The notes below the pieces were generated by a model, which saw only the letters and a list, made by a program, of their open reading frames with translations, had not been told where the DNA came from and ran no database searches. From Rhodococcus sp. 4CII (GTDB taxonomy: Bacteria > Actinomycetota > Actinomycetes > Mycobacteriales > Mycobacteriaceae), in the NCBI RefSeq assembly GCF_014256275.1, contig NZ_JACCFE010000002.1:744001-808000 (forward strand): 64,000 nt of DNA, read 5' to 3'. The translations under genes were made by a program, and so were the position numbers. Shown here piece by piece: positions 17,658-25,571 of the stretch. Every line of letters begins with the position of its first letter. Position 1 is the stretch's first letter.

Positions 17658-18487
17658 GCCGGCGCCCCGGCCTCGAGCGTGGCGGACGCCGAACGCAGAC
17701 GCTCGAGGTACCGCTCGTTGGCGCCGTGCAGTCCCTGCAGAGCAACGAAATCGGCGACACCGAACTCCGGATCGTGCGCGGGCTCGCCGCACACCTTCGC
17801 GCCGAGGCGCAGATAACCCCGCAGCAGCGGGGGCAGGGTGGGCCGGGCGGGCGGCTCGATCTCGTCGAGGGAACGTCCGTCGACGAGCACCGGATTCCGG
17901 GGCACGGCGCGCGCCGCCGGATCGTTGGCGTGCTTGCGGAGCAGCAGGTCGCGCACGCCGCGCACGTTGGAGCCCGCCACCGCGTCCGGGTGCTCCTGCA
18001 TCGGCACCGAGACACAGCCCATGACCCATTCGTATCCGGTCAACTGCAGGTAGTGAAGGATTCCGGCCCACATCAGGCTGAGGACCGAACCGGAACGGTG
18101 GTCGGGGTCGACGCACGCCCGGCCCATCTCGACGATGCGGTTGCCGACGGGGTCGAGTGCGGAGATGTCGAATTCGGTGGCGGTGTAGTAGCCGCCGGCC
18201 TGTGCGGCGGCGTCGGGCGGGAGCATGCGGTAGCAACCGACGAAGTTGCCGGTCTCTTCATGGCGGACGAGGAGGTGGTCGCAGAAGTCGTCGAACCGGT
18301 CGGCGTCGAGGGCATCCGCGTGAGCGGGGACGGAGAAACCGGGTTCGGAGGCGAACACCCGATAACGCAGACGCTGAGCAGCCACGCGATGTTCGCGGTC
18401 GGAGGAGACGACCAGAGAGTATCTGGGCGCGGTCACAACAGAATCGGCGGTCTCACTCGGTGCGCGGAGAACAGACGAAGTTGTCAT
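17654..18487 (-). CDS. GNAT-like N-acyltransferase (hemolysin/OlsB family)
   Basis: A 277-aa protein of the acyl-ACP- or acyl-CoA-dependent acyltransferase family that includes ornithine N-acyltransferase OlsB. Motifs: AAQRLRYRVFASEPGF, DHLLVRHEETGNFVGCYRMLPP, IVEMGRACVDPDHRSGSVLSLMWAGI and WVMGCVSVPMQ. It is followed without a gap by the PlsC-like gene (4-nt overlap). In OlsB/OlsA systems the N-acyl product is the substrate for the O-acyltransferase; whether ornithine is the acceptor here is not shown. Confidence 0.8.
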   Translation of the reverse strand: MTTSSVLRAPSETADSVVTAPRYSLVVSSDREHRVAAQRLRYRVFASEPGFSVPAHADALDADRFDDFCDHLLVRHEETGNFVGCYRMLPPDAAAQAGGYYTATEFDISALDPVGNRIVEMGRACVDPDHRSGSVLSLMWAGILHYLQLTGYEWVMGCVSVPMQEHPDAVAGSNVRGVRDLLLRKHANDPAARAVPRNPVLVDGRSLDEIEPPARPTLPPLLRGYLRLGAKVCGEPAHDPEFGVADFVALQGLHGANERYLERLRSASATLEAGAPA

Positions 18488-18570
18488 GGCGCAGGTTTAC
18501 CGAGCAGGGGCGGCGTGGGGGCATCGGCCGGGTGTCGTGTCGATGCAGCCCGGATGAACGACGAACGATA

Positions 18571-18614
18571 CGACGGCGGCCCCGCTCCCTCGGAAGGGAG
18601 CGGGGCCGCCGTCG
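18571..18614. terminator. Strong hairpin terminator downstream of etfA
   Basis: A perfect 20-bp stem (18571-18590 with 18595-18614, loop CGGA) ends 9 bp beyond the etfA stop codon. The stem is rich in G+C; on the minus strand it follows etfA directly. It also separates etfA from the start of the N-acyltransferase gene. Confidence 0.85.
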
Positions 18615-18623
18615 GCCGAGAGA

Positions 18624-19580
18624 TCAGCCCTTGTGGGTCTTGACCGCCTCGGTGAGCTGCGGAGCGACTTTGAACAGGTCGCCGACGATGCCGAAGTCCG
18701 CGATCTCGAAGATCGGGGCTTCCTCGTCCTTGTTCACGGCGACGATGGTCTTCGACGTCTGCATACCTGCGCGGTGCTGGATGGCACCGGAGATGCCGAG
18801 TGCGATGTACAGCTGCGGGGAGACCGTCTTACCGGTCTGACCGACCTGGAACTGGCCCGGGTAGTAGCCCGAGTCGACCGCGGCGCGCGACGCACCGACA
18901 GCGGCACCGAGCGAATCGGCGAGTTCCTCGACGACGGAGAACTTGTCGGCGCTGCCGACACCCCGGCCACCGGAGACGACGACCGTCGCCTCGGTGAGCT
19001 CGGGGCGGTCGCCACCGACGATCGGATCACGCGAGGTGATCTTGACGGCGCCCTCGTCCTGGGCCGGAACCTCGACGGAGACCTTCTCACCCGCACCTGC
19101 TTCGGGCTTCGCCTCGATAGCACCCGGGCGGACCGAGATGACCGGGACGTCGCCGTTGGCCTTGGCGTCGACGGTGAACGCGCCACCGAAGATGGAGTGG
19201 ACGGCGCTGCCGTCGGACTTCACGTCGACGACGTCGACGAGCAGGCCGGAGCCGATACGGGCGGCAAGACGTCCGGAGACCTCCTTGCCCTCGACGCTGG
19301 CGGCGGTGATGACCGCGGCCGGCGCGGCCGACTCGACGAGCGACGCGAGCACGTCGACCTTCGGGGTGATCAGGTAGCCGTCGACGTCGTCCGACTCGGC
19401 GACGTAGATCTTGGCCGCGCCGGCTGCGGCGAGGCCCTCGGCCAGCTTGTCGGCGGTGCCGGCGGGACCGGTGACCACTGCGGCCGGCTCACCGAGCGCG
19501 CGGGCGGCGGTGATGAGTTCGGTGCTGACCTTCTTCAGTGCACCCTCTGCGTGCTCGACGAGCACCAGTACTTCTGCCAT
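18624..19580 (-). CDS. etfA: Electron transfer flavoprotein alpha subunit
   Basis: A 318-aa FAD-binding subunit that passes electrons from acyl-CoA dehydrogenases to the ETF:quinone oxidoreductase. The N-terminus MAEVLVLVEHAEGALKKVS and the C-terminal FAD domain (GGRGVGSADKFSVVEELADSLGAAVGASRAAVD; GQTGKTVSPQLYIALGISGAIQH) are diagnostic. ATG at 19580. It follows etfB by 46 bp and is probably co-transcribed with it. The M. tuberculosis name is fixB. Confidence 0.97.
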   Translation of the reverse strand: MAEVLVLVEHAEGALKKVSTELITAARALGEPAAVVTGPAGTADKLAEGLAAAGAAKIYVAESDDVDGYLITPKVDVLASLVESAAPAAVITAASVEGKEVSGRLAARIGSGLLVDVVDVKSDGSAVHSIFGGAFTVDAKANGDVPVISVRPGAIEAKPEAGAGEKVSVEVPAQDEGAVKITSRDPIVGGDRPELTEATVVVSGGRGVGSADKFSVVEELADSLGAAVGASRAAVDSGYYPGQFQVGQTGKTVSPQLYIALGISGAIQHRAGMQTSKTIVAVNKDEEAPIFEIADFGIVGDLFKVAPQLTEAVKTHKG

Positions 19581-19626
19581 GTCTAACTCTCCCTGTATGT
19601 GTCTGCTGGTCTGTAGAGGGGCGCGA

Positions 19627-20427
19627 TCAGATGATCTTCTGGCCCACGAGGTAGGCAGCGATCTTGCTGCCGCCGTCGCCTTCGTCGACGATGCGCTCAC
19701 CAGCGGTACGCGGAGGCTTGGGGGTGGAGGCGGTGACGGTGGTGCCCGCGTTGGCGACACCGACGGTCTCCGGGTCGACACCCAGGTCGGCCAGCGAGTA
19801 GACGAGAACTTCCTTCTTCTTCGCGGCCATGATGCCCTTGAAGGAGGGGAAGCGGGGCTCGTTGATCTTCTCGGTGACGCTGACGATGGCCGGCAGGCTC
19901 GCCTCGAGGCCGAAGACGCCCTCGTCGGTCTCGCGCTCGCCGGTGACCGTACCGTCGGTGACCGTGAGCTTGCGCAGCTGCGTGAGCTGCGGGATGCCCA
20001 GGTACTCGGCGATGATGGCCGGGACTGCGCCGACGCGGCCATCGGTGGCCTCGTTGCCGGCGATGATCAGGTCGGCCGGCTCTTCGTTCTCGAACGTGAT
20101 CTGCCCGAGTGCCGCGGCCAGCGTCCACGCGGTCTGCACCGCGTCGGAGCCGTGGAGGGCCGGGTCGTTGATGTGCACAGCCTTGTCGGCACCCATGGAC
20201 AGGGCCTTGCGGATGGCGTCGGTGGCGCGGTCCGGACCTGCGGAGAGAACGGTCACCTCGCCGCCCTGAGCCTCCTTGATCAGGAGCGCTTCCTCGACGG
20301 CGCGCTCGTTGATCTCGTCGAGCACGGCATCGGCGGCCTCGCGGTCAAGCGTGTAGTCACCGTCGGTCAGCTTGCGCTCGGACCACGTGTCGGGGACCTG
20401 CTTGATCAAAACAACGATGTTCGTCAT
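19627..20427 (-). CDS. etfB: Electron transfer flavoprotein beta subunit
   Basis: A 266-aa AMP-binding subunit of ETF, needed for beta-oxidation and amino-acid catabolism. The start MTNIVVLIKQVPDTWSERKL, the region SMGADKAVHINDPALHG, and the signature VSVTEKINEPRFPSFKGIMAAKKK are diagnostic. The ATG at 20427 is preceded by AGGAGG 13 nt upstream, somewhat far. The gene opens the etfB-etfA operon and is divergent from the methyltransferase; the 220-bp gap carries two inverted repeats that may control either direction. Confidence 0.97.
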   Translation of the reverse strand: MTNIVVLIKQVPDTWSERKLTDGDYTLDREAADAVLDEINERAVEEALLIKEAQGGEVTVLSAGPDRATDAIRKALSMGADKAVHINDPALHGSDAVQTAWTLAAALGQITFENEEPADLIIAGNEATDGRVGAVPAIIAEYLGIPQLTQLRKLTVTDGTVTGERETDEGVFGLEASLPAIVSVTEKINEPRFPSFKGIMAAKKKEVLVYSLADLGVDPETVGVANAGTTVTASTPKPPRTAGERIVDEGDGGSKIAAYLVGQKII

Positions 20428-20510
20428 GGGTCTTCGTCGACCTCCTGTGTGTTCTTGCGTGGTTATCGTGAGTTGCTCCGCATGGGCCGAGCTCTCGTCT
20501 TCGATATTTC

Positions 20511-20566
20511 GTCGCACGAGTGCTGTGCGACAGATTACCCCACGCTAAGTTACTCGTCGGTAACTT
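20511..20566. promoter_or_regulatory. Two inverted repeats in the etfB/methyltransferase divergent region
   Basis: GTCGCAC (20511-20517) pairs with GTGCGAC (20525-20531), and AAGTTAC (20547-20553) pairs with GTAACTT (20560-20566) across a 6-bp spacer. The second is AT-rich, perfectly symmetric and has the size of a TetR-family operator. They lie 84-139 bp upstream of etfB and 82-137 bp upstream of the opposite gene. The binding protein is unknown. Confidence 0.5.
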
Positions 20567-20647
20567 GCGTGAAAGTCTCGTTCACCATAACGGCCGAAAG
20601 CGCATTTCATCCCTGTGATGTAGACCACCTGGACGAGCGACCTTGCC

Positions 20648-21496
20648 GTGGGCACTAACCTCGCACCGGTGAGCGAATCATTTGTCGGCGACCGCGCGGA
20701 CGCACCGCTGCCCCCGTCCGGTCACGAGCACTCGTCATCGACCGGGGACGAACACCTGCCCCTCACGGGCGAGCGGACGGTGCCCGGAATCCCCGAGGAA
20801 AACTACTGGTTCCGGCGCCACGAGGTGGTCTACCGCGACCTCCTGTCCCGCTGCGCGGGGCGCAGAGTACTCGAGGCCGGATCCGGAGAAGGCTACGGCG
20901 CCAACATGATTGCCGACGTGGCGCAGCACGTCACCGGCCTCGACTACGACATCTCCGCGGTCGAACACGTCCGCGTGCGGTACCCCCGCGTCGAGATGCT
21001 GCACGGCAACCTCGCGGAGCTTCCGCTGGCGGACGCGTCCATCGACACCGTCGTCAATTTCCAGGTGATCGAACACCTCTGGGATCAAGCGCAATTCCTG
21101 CGCGAATGCTTCCGGGTGCTGACCCCCGGAGGGGAACTGCTCGTCAGCACACCCAACCGGATCACGTTCTCGCCGGGCCGCGACACACCGCTCAATCCGT
21201 TCCACACCCGCGAACTCGACGCCGCCGAGCTGACGGAACTTCTCGAAGAGGCCGGATTCACAGTGGCCCTCATGACCGGCGTCCATCACGGCGATCGGCT
21301 GAAGGTCCTCGACGCCAAGCACGGCGGATCGTTCATCGGCGCACAGATCGACCGCGCACTCGCCGGTGAGCCCTGGCCCGACGAACTGACCCGCGACGTC
21401 GAAGGCATCACCGTCGACGATTTCGCACTGCACGAGGGCGACATCGACGACAGCCTCGACCTGGTGGCCGTCGCGGTGAAGGATCCTGTTCGGTGA
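20648..21496 (+). CDS. SAM-dependent methyltransferase, Rv3030-like (methylglucose polysaccharide cluster)
   Basis: A 282-aa class I methyltransferase. SAM-binding motif I is RRVLEAGSGEGYGANMIA; motif II TVVNFQVIEHLWD and motif III FRVLTPGGELLVSTPN follow. The N-terminal 40 residues are low-complexity. The start may be GTG 20648 or GTG 20669 (SESFVGDR); neither has a clear Shine-Dalgarno. Its TGA overlaps the GTG of the GH57 gene (GTGA). In M. tuberculosis the ortholog Rv3030 precedes Rv3031 and Rv3032 and is proposed to O-methylate the glucose polymer; which position is unproven. Confidence 0.88.
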   Translation: MGTNLAPVSESFVGDRADAPLPPSGHEHSSSTGDEHLPLTGERTVPGIPEENYWFRRHEVVYRDLLSRCAGRRVLEAGSGEGYGANMIADVAQHVTGLDYDISAVEHVRVRYPRVEMLHGNLAELPLADASIDTVVNFQVIEHLWDQAQFLRECFRVLTPGGELLVSTPNRITFSPGRDTPLNPFHTRELDAAELTELLEEAGFTVALMTGVHHGDRLKVLDAKHGGSFIGAQIDRALAGEPWPDELTRDVEGITVDDFALHEGDIDDSLDLVAVAVKDPVR

Positions 21497-23091
21497 CCGA
21501 ATCCGACAACCGCACCGGAGCGGGCGACGCGACGGAACCGGGCATGTTCTGCCTGGTCCTGCACTCGCACCTGCCCTGGCTCGCCAACCACGGCCGGTGG
21601 CCGGTCGGCGAGGAGTGGCTGTACCAGTCGTGGGCGGCGTCGTACCTCCCGCTGACGGCGATGCTGCGGCGGCTGTCCGCCGAGGGCCGCTCACGCCTGC
21701 TGACCCTCGGGATCACGCCCGTTCTCGCAGCTCAACTGGATGATCCCCACTGCCTTGCCGGGATGCACCACTGGCTCGGCAACTGGCAGATCCGCGCACA
21801 CGAGGCCGCGGGGATGCCCGACGAGGCGCACCGCGACCTCGGTGCGCGCGAACACCGCGCCTCCGCCGCCGCACTCGCCGACTTCGAACTGCGGTGGCGT
21901 CACGGCGGCTCCCCGGTCCTGCGCGACCTTCTCGACCGTGAGGCGTTCGAACTGCTCGGCGGCCCGCTCGCCCACCCGTTCCAGCCGCTGCTCGACCCGC
22001 GGCTGCGTGCCTTCTCCCTCCGTGAGGGACTCGCGGACGCCGCGGCCCGATGGAACTGCACGCCGACAGGTATCTGGGGGCCCGAATGCGGGTACACCCC
22101 CGGCATGGAGACGGGATACGCGGAGGCGGGAGTCCGCCATTTCATGGTCGACGGTCCCGCCCTGCGCGGTGACACGTCGCTCGGCCGGCCCGTTCGCGAG
22201 TCCGACGTCGTCGCGTTCGGGCGCGACCTGTCGGTCAGCTATCGCGTGTGGTCGCCGAAGTCCGGGTACCCCGGCCACGGCGCCTACCGCGACTTCCACA
22301 CCTACGACCACGCGACCGGCCTCAAACCCGCCCGGGTCACCGGCCGCACGGTCGACTCGGCCGACAAGGCACCATACGACCCCGAACTCGCCACCGCTGC
22401 GGTCGACCGGCACGTGGCCGACTTCGTCGCCGCCGTCCGCACCCGGCTACGCGACGAGTCCGCGCGCATCGGGCGACCCGCGCTCGTGGTCGCCGCATTC
22501 GACACGGAACTGTTCGGGCACTGGTGGCACGAGGGTCCCGAGTGGCTCGAGAAGGTACTGCGCGCGCTGCCCGAGGCCGGAATCCGAGTCGGCACACTCG
22601 ACGACGCCCGGCGGCAGGGTTACGTCGGCGCACCCGCCGACCTCGAGAACTCGTCGTGGGGATCCGGCAAGGACTGGCGGGTCTGGGCCGGTGATCAGGT
22701 CTCCGACCTGGTGCAGCTCAACACCGAGGTGGTCGGGACGGCCCTCGACACCGTCGACAAGTCCCGGGATGCCGACGCCGCACCGGGACGTCCCGCGCTC
22801 CGGAACCGCGTGAACGACCAGATACTGCGCGAAGCCCTCATGACGGTGTCGAGCGACTGGGCATTCATGGTCAGCAAGGACTCGGCGGCCGGATACGCCC
22901 GCGACCGGGCGCACAAGCACGCGCACGCCACCCGCGAGATCGCCGCCGCGGCCTCGGCGGGCAAGGACGCGGCCGCGACCCGGCTCGCGGAGGGATGGAA
23001 CCGCGCCGACGGCTTGTTCCCCGGGCTCGACGCGCGGCGTCTGCCCGCCGGGGACCCCCGGCTGCCGGGCACCGAGGGAGGGGCGTCGTGA
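21493..23091 (+). CDS. GH57 1,4-alpha-glucan branching enzyme (Rv3031-like)
   Basis: A 532-aa glycoside hydrolase family 57 protein. The N-terminal beta/alpha barrel has CLVLHSHLPWLANHGRWPVGEEWL. The likely nucleophile Glu lies in GIWGPECGYTPGME, and the likely acid/base Asp in VVAAFDTELFGHWWHEGPEWL. The C-terminal helical domain includes MTVSSDWAFMVSKDSAAGYA, typical of the DUF1957-containing branching enzymes. The GTG start overlaps the upstream methyltransferase stop, and its own stop overlaps the next GTG, giving a tightly coupled three-gene unit that would make a branched methylated glucan. Confidence 0.93.
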   Translation: MTESDNRTGAGDATEPGMFCLVLHSHLPWLANHGRWPVGEEWLYQSWAASYLPLTAMLRRLSAEGRSRLLTLGITPVLAAQLDDPHCLAGMHHWLGNWQIRAHEAAGMPDEAHRDLGAREHRASAAALADFELRWRHGGSPVLRDLLDREAFELLGGPLAHPFQPLLDPRLRAFSLREGLADAAARWNCTPTGIWGPECGYTPGMETGYAEAGVRHFMVDGPALRGDTSLGRPVRESDVVAFGRDLSVSYRVWSPKSGYPGHGAYRDFHTYDHATGLKPARVTGRTVDSADKAPYDPELATAAVDRHVADFVAAVRTRLRDESARIGRPALVVAAFDTELFGHWWHEGPEWLEKVLRALPEAGIRVGTLDDARRQGYVGAPADLENSSWGSGKDWRVWAGDQVSDLVQLNTEVVGTALDTVDKSRDADAAPGRPALRNRVNDQILREALMTVSSDWAFMVSKDSAAGYARDRAHKHAHATREIAAAASAGKDAAATRLAEGWNRADGLFPGLDARRLPAGDPRLPGTEGGAS

Positions 23092-24332
23092 AAATTTTGA
23101 TCGTGTCGTGGGAGTACCCGCCCGTCGTGGTCGGCGGTCTCGGCCGCCACGTGCACCACCTGGCCACCGAACTCGCGGCGGCCGGACACGAGGTGGTGGT
23201 GCTGTCGCGGCGGCCGTCGGGCACCGACGCCTCCACTCACCCCACCGTCACCCACATCGAGGACGGCGTCCTGGTGGTCGCGGTCGCCGAGGACCCCGCT
23301 CATTTCGTGTTCGGCGAGGACATGCTGGCGTGGACTCTCGCGATGGGACACGCGATGGTGCGGGCCGGTGTCGCCCTCCACAAACCGGGCGTCGGGGAGG
23401 GGTGGCAGCCGGACGTGGTGCATGCCCACGACTGGCTCGTCGCGCACCCGGCCATCGCGCTGGCCGAATTCTACGACGTCCCTTTGGTTTCCACGCTGCA
23501 CGCCACCGAGGCCGGGCGGCACAGCGGCTGGGTGTCCGGCCGGATCAACCGCCAGGTGCATTCGGTCGAATGGTGGCTGGCCAACGAGTCCGATGCTCTC
23601 ATCACGTGTTCCGCGTCGATGGAGGACGAGGTGACCACGCTCTACGGTCCGCAGCTCCCGCCGATCACGGTGATCCGCAACGGAATCGACGTCACCACCT
23701 GGAATTTCCGTGAGCGCGCGCCGCGGTCCGGACCGCCCAAACTACTGTTCGTCGGTCGCCTCGAATACGAGAAGGGCGTGCAGGACGCCATCGCCGCACT
23801 CCCCCGGATCCGCCGCAGCCACCCCGGAACGACACTGTCGATCGCAGGCGAGGGCACCCAGTTCACCTGGCTGTATCAGCAGGCCCGCACCCACCGGGTG
23901 GCGCGCGCCGTGAACTTCCTGGGCACCCTCGACCACATCGAACTGCTCGGCTGGCTGCACGGCGCCGACGCCATCGTCCTGCCCAGCCGGTACGAACCGT
24001 TCGGCATCATCGCACTCGAGGCGGCCGCCGCCGGAACGCCGCTCGTCGCGTCCACCGCGGGCGGCCTCGGAGAAGCGGTCGTCGACGGCGAGACGGGCAT
24101 GTCGTTCCAGCCGGGCGACGTCACCGGTCTCACGTCCGCGGTGCGGGAGGTCCTCGACGACCCGGCCGCGGCGCAACAGCGCGCCCTGGCCGCCCGCGAC
24201 CGTCTCACCGCAGACTTCGACTGGCACACGGTGGCCGAGGACACCGTCCACGTCTACGCCGGCGCAAAACGCCGTGTGCGGCACCCGTTGGCGAGGCCCG
24301 AAATTCCCGAGCGCCCACTTCCCGGCCGCTGA
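23088..24332 (+). CDS. GT4 alpha-1,4-glucosyltransferase (Rv3032-like)
   Basis: A 414-aa retaining glycosyltransferase with a GT-B fold, the same length as M. tuberculosis Rv3032, which elongates methylglucose lipopolysaccharide and contributes to glycogen. The N-terminus VKILIVSWEYPPVVVGGLGRHV has the glycogen-synthase-like substrate loop. The C-terminal donor site has KLLFVGRLEYEKGVQDAI and the E-X7-E motif in SRYEPFGIIALEAAAAGTP. The GTG start at 23088 overlaps the branching-enzyme stop. It ends just before a convergent terminator. Confidence 0.93.
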   Translation: MKILIVSWEYPPVVVGGLGRHVHHLATELAAAGHEVVVLSRRPSGTDASTHPTVTHIEDGVLVVAVAEDPAHFVFGEDMLAWTLAMGHAMVRAGVALHKPGVGEGWQPDVVHAHDWLVAHPAIALAEFYDVPLVSTLHATEAGRHSGWVSGRINRQVHSVEWWLANESDALITCSASMEDEVTTLYGPQLPPITVIRNGIDVTTWNFRERAPRSGPPKLLFVGRLEYEKGVQDAIAALPRIRRSHPGTTLSIAGEGTQFTWLYQQARTHRVARAVNFLGTLDHIELLGWLHGADAIVLPSRYEPFGIIALEAAAAGTPLVASTAGGLGEAVVDGETGMSFQPGDVTGLTSAVREVLDDPAAAQQRALAARDRLTADFDWHTVAEDTVHVYAGAKRRVRHPLARPEIPERPLPGR

Positions 24333-24336
24333 CCGG

Positions 24337-24385
24337 GGCGAATGTACCGTGCGGCGCCACGGATGCGCCGCACGGTACATTCGCC
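24337..24385. terminator. Convergent hairpin terminator
   Basis: A perfect 21-bp stem (24337-24357 with 24365-24385) and a 7-nt loop lie between the glucosyltransferase stop (24332) and the stop of the small DUF3253 gene (24386). It serves both strands. Confidence 0.85.
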
Positions 24386-24643
24386 TCAGTTGCCGCGGGC
24401 GCGGCGGATCCGGATCGGACCTCGCGCCGACACGGGATCCACCACATCGCCCTTCTGCGTGATCTCGACCTCCCCAGCCTCGACCAGTCGCCGGGCGGCC
24501 TCCCGCACGGGTTCCATCAACGGTCGCCAGTCGTCGGGCGCGACGGCGCGAGCGACATCCGACGGGCAGATGCTCGCACCGTCCGCCCGGGCGTCGAGCA
24601 GTGTCCCGATGGCGTTCTCCAGTTCGCGTTCGGACGCGGTCAC
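24386..24643 (-). CDS. DUF3253 small protein (Rv3032A-like)
   Basis: An 85-aa basic protein with a winged-helix-like pattern: ELENAIGTLLDARADGASICPSDVARAV, WRPLMEPVREAARRLVEAGEVEITQKG and the C-terminal GPIRIRRARGN. This matches the DUF3253 family, which has no known function. In M. tuberculosis a small gene (Rv3032A) sits at the same place in the methylglucose polysaccharide cluster. It follows the acyltransferase gene start region by 22 bp on the same strand, so it is the last gene after it. Confidence 0.8.
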   Translation of the reverse strand: MTASERELENAIGTLLDARADGASICPSDVARAVAPDDWRPLMEPVREAARRLVEAGEVEITQKGDVVDPVSARGPIRIRRARGN

Positions 24644-24665
24644 GGATCCGACTATGCCACCGCGG

Positions 24666-25409
24666 TCAGTTCTCCCGCGCCGCCTTCTTCCGGGCGATGT
24701 CCTCGAGGGCCGCGATGTACTTGGCGCGTTCGGCCGCGCCTGCCTCCCAGTCGGCCTTGCGGTTCTTCACGGCCTTCGCCGGCGACCCGACGGCGATGCT
24801 GAAGTCGGGGATGTCGCCCTTCACGACGGCGTGCGCGCCGAGAACACACCCTCGTCCCACCCGCGTGTTGCGCAGGACCGTGACCTTGGCCGCCACCCAC
24901 GTGTCGGGGCCGATGCGGACCGGGCCCTTCACGATGCCCTGATCCTTGATCGGGACGTTCACGTCGTCCATGCGGTGGTCGAAGTCGGTGATGTAGCACC
25001 AGTCGGCCACGAGCGTCGACGCACCGATCTCGATGTCGAGGTACGTGTTGACGACGTTGTCCTTGCCGAACACCACCTTGTCGCCGATGCGCAGCGAACC
25101 CTCGTGGCAGCGGATCGCATTACCGTCGCCGATGTGCACCCACCGGCCGATCTCGAGTCGGGACAGGTCGGGGGTCGAATGGATCTCCACCCGCTTTCCG
25201 AGGAACACCATGCCGCGCAGAATCACGTGCGGGTTGGCCAGCTTGAACTTCGCGAGCCGGTAGTACCGCACGAGATACCACGGCGTGTACGCCTTGTTCG
25301 CCAGTACCCACCGCAGCGAGTCACGCGTCAGGAAGCGGGCCTGCTCGCTGTCGCTCCGCCGGGATCCTCGCCACCTCGTACGCAACGGTGCGCCCCACAT
25401 GCTCGTCAT
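24666..25409 (-). CDS. Hexapeptide-repeat acyltransferase (Rv3034c-like)
   Basis: A 247-aa left-handed beta-helix acyltransferase. Hexapeptide repeats run from about residue 80 to 215 (IGRWVHIGDGNAIRCHEG, LRIGDKVVFGKDNVV, VRIGPDTWVAAKVTVLRNTRVG, CVLGAHAVVKGDIPD), with the catalytic-type His in YITDFDHRMDDVN. The N-terminal 70 residues are helical, and the C-terminus is charged. The M. tuberculosis counterpart Rv3034c is proposed to acylate methylglucose lipopolysaccharide. It is divergent from the PQQ-like lipoprotein gene. Confidence 0.87.
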   Translation of the reverse strand: MTSMWGAPLRTRWRGSRRSDSEQARFLTRDSLRWVLANKAYTPWYLVRYYRLAKFKLANPHVILRGMVFLGKRVEIHSTPDLSRLEIGRWVHIGDGNAIRCHEGSLRIGDKVVFGKDNVVNTYLDIEIGASTLVADWCYITDFDHRMDDVNVPIKDQGIVKGPVRIGPDTWVAAKVTVLRNTRVGRGCVLGAHAVVKGDIPDFSIAVGSPAKAVKNRKADWEAGAAERAKYIAALEDIARKKAAREN

Positions 25410-25571
25410 AACCTGTCAGCCTACGTTCACGCCTCACATACCCGTCCAGGAGTGTCCGGACGCCGGCACCGGCCTCAGAGTGTGACGCTCGGCCCGCCTC
25501 GGGGTGTGTGCTCGGCCCCGCCTGGACGGGATAGTCTCTGGGCCGAGCGTTATCGAAGACGAGGAGAAGTA

